Shown piece after piece: positions 13,473-18,192 of a stretch of DNA of 18,192 bases (positions are counted from its first letter, which is position 1; each line of letters begins with the position of its first letter). The stretch comes from an uncultured Blautia sp. (GTDB lineage: Bacteria; Bacillota; Clostridia; Lachnospirales; Lachnospiraceae). The notes under the pieces were generated by a model. That model saw nothing but the letters and a program-made list of their open reading frames with translations, was not told the origin of the DNA and did no database searches. The position numbers were made by a program, and so were the translations under genes. The stretch lies in the NCBI GenBank assembly GCA_900551715.1, contig URXG01000052.1, forward strand, positions 1 to 18,192. The letters are read 5' to 3'.

Positions 13473-14090
13473 ATGAAAACATTAAAGAAACTTGCAGTTA
13501 TCATGCTTTCCGTAATGGTTCTCTTCGGAACTATGACAGTACCGGCATCTGCAGCTGCAAAAACTTCACCGAAGAAACAGACTCTTGCAGCAGCTTCTCT
13601 GAAAAAAACCTCTTTTACTTACAACAGAAAAAGACAGGTTGGAGAGCTGAACAGAGTAAAAGGATCTAACGGCAAATACCTGAAAAAAGGTGTAGATTAC
13701 AAGGTAGTTTACCCGAAAAAATCCACAAATGCCGGAACTTACACAGTAATTATCAAAGGTCTGGGCAAATATGCCGGACAGACTCTGAAGAAAACCTACA
13801 CAATCAAAAAAGCACCTGCTAAGAAGAACATCGTAACTGTATGGACAAAATCTGTATCAGTTAAGAAAGCTCAGGTTGCTAAGAAGAACTACAGCACAAA
13901 CGTCAAATTCGCAAGAATGGCTGGTGGATCCAAATGGGTATCCAGCAATCCTAAGGTTGTAAAAGTTAACAATGCTGGTAAGATCACAGTTATTAAGGGT
14001 GCTAAGAAAGGCACTTACAATGTAACTCTGGTTGTTACAGCAAGAAACTACAAACAGGTTAAGAAAGTTGTTAAAGTTGTAGTTAAATAA
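13473..14090 (+). CDS. Secreted, extremely Lys-rich Ig-like protein
   Basis: A 205-aa protein with a clear signal peptide: MKTLKKL, a hydrophobic core, then VPASA-AAK, so cleavage is likely after residue 27. The mature part appears to hold two beta-rich repeats. The first (~45-112) has GVDYKVVY, NAGTYTVIIKG and AGQTLKKTYTI, resembling bacterial Ig-like modules of clostridial surface proteins. The second (~125-205) has KWVSSNPKVVKVNNAGKITVIKG and resembles Big_2 domains. Counting by eye gives about 42 Lys and 5 Arg against only 2 acidic residues (Glu58, Asp75). There is no LPXTG or transmembrane anchor. AAGGAG (about 13458-13463) selects ATG 13473 over 13455. It may bind anionic envelope polymer, which fits its place after the cps module but is inference. 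Confidence 0.8.
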   Translation: MKTLKKLAVIMLSVMVLFGTMTVPASAAAKTSPKKQTLAAASLKKTSFTYNRKRQVGELNRVKGSNGKYLKKGVDYKVVYPKKSTNAGTYTVIIKGLGKYAGQTLKKTYTIKKAPAKKNIVTVWTKSVSVKKAQVAKKNYSTNVKFARMAGGSKWVSSNPKVVKVNNAGKITVIKGAKKGTYNVTLVVTARNYKQVKKVVKVVVK

Positions 14091-14103
14091 TGATTTTTCT
14101 TAA

Positions 14104-14135
14104 AAAGTTCCCTGGCCACGCAGGGAGCTTTTTTT
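14104..14135 (+). terminator. Terminator of the cationic Ig-like protein gene
   Basis: AGTTCCCTG (14106-14114) pairs with CAGGGAGCT (14121-14129) around loop GCCACG, followed by seven T. This is a strong Rho-independent terminator 15 nt after the stop codon. Its 5' arm and loop contain the 12-mer complementary to the gene's own leader hairpin. Confidence 0.9.
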
Positions 14136-14168
14136 GTGCCGAAATTCTTATCATAATATAAAAAAATA

Positions 14169-14197
14169 TTGCTTTTTTATTAAATTTATATTATAAT
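14169..14197 (+). promoter_or_regulatory. Promoter of the candidate small RNA
   Basis: TTGCTT (14169-14174) and TATAAT (14192-14197) are spaced by exactly 17 nt, predicting transcription from about 14204. No ribosome binding site and open frame follow before the terminator at 14277. Confidence 0.6.
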
Positions 14198-14203
14198 CTT
14201 TGA

Positions 14204-14306
14204 TGTAAAAAGAATTTACCCTTCAAAAATTTTTTTTACATAACCCCTTATTTAATTATTTATACTCCCCTTGAAGACCCTGGTAGCTCCCCTACCAGGG
14301 TTTTCT
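14204..14306 (+). ncRNA. Candidate C-rich small RNA
   Basis: The predicted transcript is about 100 nt. It opens with a 14-bp hairpin (TGTAAAAAGAATTT, 14204-14217, with AAATTTTTTTTACA, 14227-14240, one G-U pair). A mostly unpaired A/U-rich middle follows, and it ends in a strong terminator. C-rich motifs stand in the hairpin loop (ACCCTT, 14218-14223) and twice in the middle (ACCCCTT, 14243-14249; TCCCCTT, 14266-14272). Such CCCCUU motifs are how RsaE/RoxS-type Firmicute sRNAs pair with Shine-Dalgarno sequences. This is an analogy in layout, not shown homology. It could instead be an attenuated leader of the downstream 58-aa gene. Confidence 0.5.
14277..14306 (+). terminator. Strong terminator, 3' end of candidate small RNA
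   Basis: ACCCTGGTAG (14277-14286) pairs perfectly with CTACCAGGGT (14292-14301) around a 5-nt loop, followed by a T-rich tail. It is a second terminator about 170 nt after that of the preceding gene, so it must serve a separate transcript or read-through. Confidence 0.88.
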
Positions 14307-14374
14307 CTTGGTTATATCTATTCAGCGGGTAGCATACCGCGAGGCATTTTGGCATGTTTTTGATAAATTAGATG

Positions 14375-14380
14375 TATAAT
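14375..14380 (+). promoter_or_regulatory. Possible -10 element for the 58-aa protein gene
   Basis: TATAAT lies 43 nt before the conserved leader hairpin and 114 nt before the ATG. The upstream TTGGCA (14349-14354) is too far (20 nt) for an ideal -35, so the promoter is only tentative. Confidence 0.35.
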
Positions 14381-14422
14381 TTCCGACAGAAGTGAAATAC
14401 TAAGTCCTGTAGCATAAAATTG

Positions 14423-14449
14423 GTTACTGTGAAGATCGTGAACAGCAAC
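14423..14449 (+). repeat. Leader hairpin motif, full-length copy upstream of the 58-aa gene
   Basis: Arm GTTACTGT, loop GAAGATCGTGA, arm ACAGCAAC. Compared with the uraA leader copy it has the same length (27 nt) and 8 of 11 identical loop bases. One arm pair differs by swap on both sides (T-A pair here, A-T there would be read at the neighbouring positions), so the fold is kept in most positions. It also ends exactly 45 nt before the start codon, on the same strand as the gene. Confidence 0.6.
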
Positions 14450-14494
14450 TAAGAGTGTTACTAATATTCATAAATGCTCAGGAGGAAATAACAA

Positions 14495-14671
14495 ATGGCA
14501 AAAAATTATGAAAACGAAAACAAGACAGGAAACTACAGTGCAGACAAAACATCCGGTAAAAATGCAATGAACGCAGGAAAAAACAGCTCTAAAAACAAAA
14601 CTTCCAACAGTTCCAGAAACAGCTACGGAAACAAAACATCCAGTGCTTACGATGAGGAAGAAAGATATTAA
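14495..14671 (+). CDS. 58-aa hydrophilic Asn/Ser/Lys-rich small protein
   Basis: The frame starts MAKNYENENKTG and ends SSAYDEEERY. Half of the residues are Asn (11), Ser (10) or Lys (8). Asn recurs at every fourth position from 26 to 46 (26, 30, 34, 38, 42, 46), a tetrapeptide repeat. There is no signal peptide, membrane helix or cysteine. A perfect AGGAGG (14480-14485) stands 9 nt before the ATG, and a terminator follows 25 nt after the stop, so it is a self-contained gene. Similar Asn-rich short proteins occur in clostridia, some spore-associated, but I cannot assign a function. Confidence 0.75.
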   Translation: MAKNYENENKTGNYSADKTSGKNAMNAGKNSSKNKTSNSSRNSYGNKTSSAYDEEERY

Positions 14672-14696
14672 TACAAAAGAATAAAAGAAGAAACTT

Positions 14697-14724
14697 AAGG
14701 CTTCGCGTCGGCGGGGCCTTTTTT
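14697..14724 (+). terminator. Terminator after the 58-aa protein gene
   Basis: AAGGCTTCGC (14697-14706) pairs with GCGGGGCCTT (14711-14720), with two G-U pairs and loop GTCG, followed by further T residues. A TATAAT (14737-14742) comes shortly after and may be the -10 for the rhodanese operon, but without a good -35. Confidence 0.85.
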
Positions 14725-14764
14725 CGTTGTCGGGCATATAATAAAACAAAAAGGAAGGCTTGCC

Positions 14765-15073
14765 ATGTTTCCTATAGAAACAATATCGGCAAAAATGCTT
14801 GATTATTATGTAGGGCGTTCTGATGCTTTGATCATAGATCTCAGAGATAAAGAAGCTTACCGAAAAAGTCATATAAAAGGAGCTGTAAATGTACCTTATG
14901 AAGAAGCAGAAGAAGGTTTTCAGTTTGCCAGGGACAAAACCCTTGTTTTTTACTGTGATCGTGGTGGCGCCAGTATGGCAGCTGCCAGAAAGTATGTACA
15001 GATGGGGTACAGAACCAGATCGGTGATCGGTGGTTTTGGAGCGTACAGAGGAAGAAATCTTGTAATTTTGTGA
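14765..15073 (+). CDS. Single-domain rhodanese-like protein
   Basis: A 102-aa cytoplasmic protein with one rhodanese domain. ALIIDLRDKEAYRKSHIKGAVN (21-42) is the conserved D-(L/V)-R ... H-I-x-G-A-x-N pattern. The active-site loop VFYCDRGGAS carries Cys64, which would hold the persulfide, followed by the helix MAAARKY. VIGGFGAYRGRN near the end matches the usual G-G pattern. Length is standard for a single-domain sulfurtransferase. AAGGAAGG (about 14750-14757) precedes the ATG. It begins a run of five genes on the plus strand, 44 nt before the phosphoesterase. Its sulfur acceptor is unknown. Confidence 0.87.
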   Translation: MFPIETISAKMLDYYVGRSDALIIDLRDKEAYRKSHIKGAVNVPYEEAEEGFQFARDKTLVFYCDRGGASMAAARKYVQMGYRTRSVIGGFGAYRGRNLVIL

Positions 15074-15117
15074 TAACCATGGTAAGGTAATAAAAAACAC
15101 ACAGAGGAGACGAAAAA

Positions 15118-15663
15118 ATGAAATATATGTTTGCATCTGATGTACATGGTTCCGCATATTACTGTCGTAAAATGCTGGATGTATATAAAGAAGAAAAAGC
15201 AGAGCGCCTGGTACTGCTGGGCGACCTGCTTTATCATGGCCCGAGAAACGACCTTCCAAAGGAATATGCCCCCAAAGAAGTAATTGCCATGCTTAACGAT
15301 ATGAAGAATGAGATCTATGCTGTAAAAGGAAACTGCGAGGCAGAAGTAGATCAGATGGTTCTTTCTTTTCCGGTAATGGCAGATTACTGTATTCTTGCTA
15401 TAGATGGGCTTACTTTCTATGCCACACATGGACATGTTTATAATGAAAAAAATCTGCCGCCTTTTAAAGAAGGAGATATTCTCATCCATGGTCATACCCA
15501 TGTACTGAAAGCAGAACAGAGGGAAGGTTACATTCTTCTGAACCCAGGTTCCGTTTCTATTCCAAAAGAAGGTAATCCACCTACTTATGCAGTACTGGAA
15601 GATAAAGTATTCACAATCAAAGATTTTGACGGAAATATTGTCCGGGAAATGAGGCTTGCATGA
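15118..15663 (+). CDS. yfcE: YfcE-type metallophosphodiesterase
   Basis: A 181-aa calcineurin-like phosphoesterase. The metal and catalytic motifs are complete: SDVHG (7-11), GDLLYHGPRN (35-44), GNCE (71-74), THGH (103-106), GHTH (125-128) and NPGS (142-145). The insertion GDLLYHGPRNDLPKEYAPK is characteristic of the YfcE subgroup as opposed to the shorter MJ0936-like form found two genes downstream. E. coli YfcE hydrolyses model phosphodiesters in vitro; its physiological substrate is not settled. AGAGGAG precedes the ATG. The last four bases overlap the start of the methyltransferase gene. Confidence 0.9.
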   Translation: MKYMFASDVHGSAYYCRKMLDVYKEEKAERLVLLGDLLYHGPRNDLPKEYAPKEVIAMLNDMKNEIYAVKGNCEAEVDQMVLSFPVMADYCILAIDGLTFYATHGHVYNEKNLPPFKEGDILIHGHTHVLKAEQREGYILLNPGSVSIPKEGNPPTYAVLEDKVFTIKDFDGNIVREMRLA

Positions 15664-16808
15664 AACAGATGGAACTGATTGCTCCATGTCATTTTGGAAT
15701 GGAAGCGGTGTTGAAACGTGAGATCATTGATCTGGGCTATGATATCAGCAAAGTAGAAGATGGTAAGGTTACTTTTATTGCAGACGCGCCAGGTGTGGCT
15801 CAGGCCAATATGTTTCTTCGTTCCACAGAAAGAATCCTTCTGAAAGCAGGAGAATTCAAAGCGGTTACCTTTGAGGAACTTTTTGAAAAAACAAAAGCAA
15901 TTCCCTGGGAAGAATATATCCCCAAGGATGGCAGGTTCTGGGTTGCAAAAGCCAATTCTGTAAAAAGCGCGCTGTTCAGCCCATCTGATATTCAGTCTAT
16001 TATGAAAAAGGCCATCGTAGAGCGTCTGAAGGCCGTATACGGTATCTCCTGGTTTCCAGAGGACGGGGCAAGTTTCCCAATCAGAGTTTCCTTTATGAAA
16101 GATATTGCCACCATAGGAATTGATACATCAGGTGTTTCTCTCCATAAGAGAGGCTACCGTCAGATGACAGTCAAGGCACCTATCACAGAGACACTGGCTT
16201 CTGCCCTGATCATGCTGACTCCATGGAATAAAGACCGTATTCTGGTAGATCCTTTCTGTGGAAGTGGAACCTTTCCTATTGAAGCTGCTATGATGGCAGC
16301 GGATATGGCACCAGGAATGAACCGTTCCTTCCTTGCTGAGGACTGGAAGCATCTGGTACCACGTAAATGTTGGTATGATGCTCTGGAAGAAGCCCAGGAC
16401 AGGGTCAATACAGATATTAAGGTAGACATTCAGGGATTTGATATTGATCCGGAAGCTCTCAAAGCAGCCAGAGCTAACGCAAAGATGGCAGGTGTGGATC
16501 ATCTGATCCATTTTCAGCAGAGAGCAGTAAAAGATCTGAGACATCCGAAACCTTATGGGTTTATTATTACCAATCCTCCTTATGGTGAACGACTGGAAGA
16601 GAAGGAAGCACTGCCGGCTCTTTATAGAGAGATTGGAGAAAGTTTCCGGAACCTTGATAAATGGTCCATGTATCTGATCACATCCTATGACCGTACAGAA
16701 AATGATATCGGAAGAAAAGCGGACAAAAACCGTAAGATTTATAATGGAATGCTGAAAACTTATTATTATCAGTTTCTGGGACCAAAGCCGCCGAGGAGGA
16801 ATGCATGA
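15660..16808 (+). CDS. rlmL: 23S rRNA (guanine-N2) methyltransferase, RlmL N-terminal/YpsC type
   Basis: A 382-aa SAM-dependent methyltransferase. The N-terminal part, including a THUMP RNA-binding domain at about 60-155, starts ELIAPCHFGMEAVLKREI, the family opening. The catalytic domain has the SAM loop DPFCGSGTFPIEAA (197-210), the acidic GFDIDPEALKAARANA (259-274) and the target-base motif TNPPYGERL (304-312). It corresponds to the RlmL half of E. coli RlmKL and to B. subtilis YpsC, without the RlmK domain. It is expected to modify a guanine of 23S rRNA. It overlaps the genes on both sides by 4 nt (ATGA). Confidence 0.9.
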   Translation: MKQMELIAPCHFGMEAVLKREIIDLGYDISKVEDGKVTFIADAPGVAQANMFLRSTERILLKAGEFKAVTFEELFEKTKAIPWEEYIPKDGRFWVAKANSVKSALFSPSDIQSIMKKAIVERLKAVYGISWFPEDGASFPIRVSFMKDIATIGIDTSGVSLHKRGYRQMTVKAPITETLASALIMLTPWNKDRILVDPFCGSGTFPIEAAMMAADMAPGMNRSFLAEDWKHLVPRKCWYDALEEAQDRVNTDIKVDIQGFDIDPEALKAARANAKMAGVDHLIHFQQRAVKDLRHPKPYGFIITNPPYGERLEEKEALPALYREIGESFRNLDKWSMYLITSYDRTENDIGRKADKNRKIYNGMLKTYYYQFLGPKPPRRNA

Positions 16809-17392
16809 TGAAAAAAGTGATTTTTGCAACAGGTAATGAAGGTAAGATGAAAGAGATCCGGGAGATTCTGGGAGATCTGGATATAGAGCTTCTGTCTTTG
16901 AAAGATGCGGGAATCCATGCAGATATTGTAGAAGATGGCAAGACCTTTAAAGAAAATGCCCTGATCAAAGCCAGAGCCATCAGAGATCTTACAGGAGAGA
17001 TCGTGCTGGCAGATGATTCCGGACTGGAGATTGATTATCTGAATAAAGAACCTGGCGTTTATTCTGCCCGCTATATGGGAGAAGATACTTCTTATCATAT
17101 CAAGAATGCCAATCTGGTAGAACGTCTGAATGGAGTTCCCGATGAGAAGAGAACAGCCAGATTTGTCTGTGAGATCGCAGCTGCTTTTCCGGACGGAACA
17201 GAAAAGACCGCAAGAGGAACCATGGAGGGCCGTATTGGATATGAGGAAAGCGGTGCCAATGGCTTCGGATACGACCCTATTTTTTATCTTCCGGAGTATG
17301 GTTGTACATCGGCGGAACTTTCCATGGAAGAAAAAAATAAGATCAGTCACAGAGGAAAGGCACTGCAGGCTATTAAGGATGAACTTCGATGA
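16805..17392 (+). CDS. rdgB: XTP/dITP diphosphatase (RdgB/HAM1)
   Basis: A 195-aa nucleotide-pool sanitising enzyme that cleaves non-canonical purine triphosphates (dITP, XTP, ITP) to monophosphates. Seen in order: FATGNEGKMKEI (7-18), the catalytic LADDSGLEID (68-77), GVYSARY (84-90), GFGYDPIF (153-160) and SHRGKAL (181-187). Length is normal. Two adjacent ATGs are possible: 16805 forms an ATGA overlap with the upstream stop, while 16808 sits 8 nt from GAGGAGG (16793-16799) and aligns better with homologues. The stop overlaps the next gene. The rdgB-phosphoesterase pair is a common Firmicute arrangement (ysnA-ysnB in B. subtilis). Confidence 0.93.
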   Translation: MMKKVIFATGNEGKMKEIREILGDLDIELLSLKDAGIHADIVEDGKTFKENALIKARAIRDLTGEIVLADDSGLEIDYLNKEPGVYSARYMGEDTSYHIKNANLVERLNGVPDEKRTARFVCEIAAAFPDGTEKTARGTMEGRIGYEESGANGFGYDPIFYLPEYGCTSAELSMEEKNKISHRGKALQAIKDELR

Positions 17393-17868
17393 AAATTCTG
17401 GTTGTAAGTGATACACATGGCAGAGATGAAAATCTGGAGACAGTAGTGTACAGAGAGGCACCTTTTGATATGCTGGTGCACTGTGGCGATGTTGAGGGCA
17501 GAGAAATTTTTATTGAAGCTCTTGCAGAGGTGCCCTGCTGTATTGTGTCCGGAAATAATGATTTCTTCTCAGACCTTCCCAGAGAGGAAGAGATAGAGAT
17601 TGCAGGAAAGAAATTTCTGGTAACTCATGGTCATTACTATGGTGTTTCTATAGATGAGACAGGTGTGGTGGAGGAAGCACACTCCCGTAATTGTGATGGC
17701 GTGATGTTCGGACATACCCACAGGCCTGTTCTGGAGGTTATCGATGGAATCCTGGCGATCAATCCGGGAAGTCTGTCCTATCCCAGACAAATGGGTAGGA
17801 GACCAAGCTACGTAGTGCTGGAGACTGATGAGGATGGGAATATCACAGGAGAAATAAAGTATTTGTAG
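17389..17868 (+). CDS. MJ0936/YsnB-type metallophosphoesterase
   Basis: A 159-aa compact phosphoesterase. The complete motif set is SDTHG (7-11), GDVEG (33-37), GNND (55-58), THGH (79-82), GHTH (108-111) and NPGS (125-128). It lacks the insertion seen in the YfcE-like protein upstream, so the operon carries two related but distinct enzymes rather than a recent duplicate. It starts inside the rdgB stop codon (ATGA) and ends the operon. The physiological substrate is unknown. Confidence 0.9.
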   Translation: MKILVVSDTHGRDENLETVVYREAPFDMLVHCGDVEGREIFIEALAEVPCCIVSGNNDFFSDLPREEEIEIAGKKFLVTHGHYYGVSIDETGVVEEAHSRNCDGVMFGHTHRPVLEVIDGILAINPGSLSYPRQMGRRPSYVVLETDEDGNITGEIKYL

Positions 17869-17877
17869 ATGAAATAG

Positions 17878-17942
17878 AGTATTTCTTCACAGCTGCTCAG
17901 TAAGTTGTAGAGAAATACTTTGTCACTGTTACAGTAACAAAG
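17878..17942 (+). other. Two adjacent hairpins after the phosphoesterase operon
   Basis: AGTATTTCT (17878-17886) pairs with AGAAATACT (17911-17919). Sharing two bases with it, CTTTGT (17918-17923) and ACAAAG (17937-17942) enclose ACTGT/ACAGT, giving a nearly continuous small palindrome. Neither is followed by a T-run, so termination is more likely at 17977-18018. Confidence 0.4.
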
Positions 17943-17976
17943 TAGAAATACGCTGAAAAGCAAGTAAAATCAAGGG

Positions 17977-18018
17977 TTTCCCCGGTATGGACAAATTGTT
18001 TGTACCGGGGAAATTTTT
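17977..18018 (+). terminator. Terminator of the rhodanese-phosphoesterase operon
   Basis: TTTCCCCGGTA (17977-17987) pairs perfectly with TACCGGGGAAA (18003-18013), followed by TTTTTG. This strong Rho-independent terminator is about 110 nt after the last stop codon and insulates the operon from the tRNA promoter. Confidence 0.9.
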
Positions 18019-18056
18019 GCGAAAATAAAAAAAATAAAAAAATTTGAAAAAAGGTG

Positions 18057-18085
18057 TTGACATTTGTCTCTGCCTGACATATAAT
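18057..18085 (+). promoter_or_regulatory. Consensus promoter of the tRNA-Pro gene
   Basis: TTGACA (18057-18062) and TATAAT (18080-18085) are perfect sigma-A hexamers with the ideal 17-nt spacer. The expected start is about 45 nt before the tRNA, as usual for a stable RNA promoter. Confidence 0.92.
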
Positions 18086-18137
18086 ATGTCTTGCGTTGAG
18101 CGATACAGCAAAAACGCAAACAACTAAATACCGTTAA

Positions 18138-18192
18138 CGGGGTGTGGCTCAGCTTGGCTAGAGCGCCTGGTTTGGGACCAGGAGGCCGCAGG
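18138..18192 (+). tRNA. tRNA-Pro (anticodon UGG), 5' part
   Basis: The acceptor strand CGGGGTG, D-arm GCTC...GAGC with TGGCTAGA, anticodon stem CCTGG/CCAGG with loop TTTGGGA (anticodon TGG) and the start of the T-arm (CAGG) are visible. The window ends in the T-arm, so the 3' acceptor strand and any following tRNA genes are not seen. Confidence 0.93.

Larger units (their letters stand above)
14136..14494. other. Gene-poor AT-rich region before the 58-aa protein gene
   Basis: No protein gene was recognised here. It contains a candidate promoter and small RNA ending in a terminator (14169-14306), a small GC-rich hairpin with GGTA/TACC pairing near 14325-14336, a possible promoter -10 (14375-14380) and the conserved leader hairpin (14423-14449). 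Confidence 0.6.

Noticed and set aside
14468..15687. Long minus-strand open frames (245 and 263 aa)
   Set aside because: They run antisense across the rhodanese, YfcE and 58-aa genes and are rich in Phe/Tyr/Ile/Cys/His, as expected from the reverse of A-rich coding sequence.
17922..17938. Palindrome GTCACTGT-T-ACAGTAAC as another copy of the leader hairpin family
   Set aside because: Arms are similar but the loop is missing and it lies between a gene end and a tRNA promoter, not in a gene leader; the likeness may be chance.

Overview
The window looks like chromosomal DNA of a low-to-mid GC anaerobic Firmicute, most likely a Lachnospiraceae-type gut clostridium. The basis is AGGAGG-type ribosome binding sites, consensus TTGACA/TATAAT promoters, an IS200/IS605-type element end, a CpsB/CpsC/CpsD Firmicute polysaccharide regulation module, and small Asn/Ser/Lys-rich and Lys-rich Ig-like proteins. 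Species cannot be named from the sequence alone.

Layout. (1) 1-55: the last codons of a transposon tnpB gene inside the terminal hairpin of an IS200/IS605-type element. The element abuts, and supplies the stop codon of, a minus-strand DUF1700/HAAS membrane protein (52-504). (2) 762-3513: an L-arabinose operon in which araA survives only as an internally deleted remnant, followed by intact L-ribulokinase and L-ribulose-5-phosphate 4-epimerase genes, and closed by a very long terminator hairpin. (3) 3697-9580, minus strand: uracil permease, then a two-domain CDP-glycerol glycerophosphotransferase/GT4 glycosyltransferase fusion, then glycogen debranching enzyme, with 53-nt gaps. (4) 9916-13355, plus strand: a polysaccharide regulatory module (CpsB phosphatase, 39-aa membrane peptide, LytR-CpsA-Psr ligase, CpsC, BY-kinase CpsD) with no sugar transferase, flippase or polymerase genes in the window. 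(5) 13473-14090: a secreted, extremely cationic Ig-like protein. (6) 14091-14671: a gene-poor stretch holding two terminators, a candidate small RNA with repeated CCCCTT motifs, and a 58-aa Asn/Ser/Lys-rich protein gene. (7) 14765-17868: a housekeeping operon of rhodanese, YfcE-type phosphoesterase, RlmL-type rRNA methyltransferase, RdgB and a second phosphoesterase; the last four genes are chained by ATGA overlaps. (8) A consensus promoter and the 5' part of tRNA-Pro(UGG), cut by the window end.

How the genes work together. The ara genes would carry L-ribulose to D-xylulose-5-phosphate, but the isomerase making L-ribulose from L-arabinose must come from elsewhere. The CpsB/C/D trio is the usual phosphotyrosine switch for polymer length, and the LCP protein attaches polymer to the wall. 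The TagF-like fusion may make another envelope glycopolymer. The least explained signals are non-coding: a hairpin family with a conserved loop in the leaders of unrelated genes, the candidate C-rich small RNA, and a 12-nt complementarity between the 5' leader and 3' terminator of the cationic protein gene.
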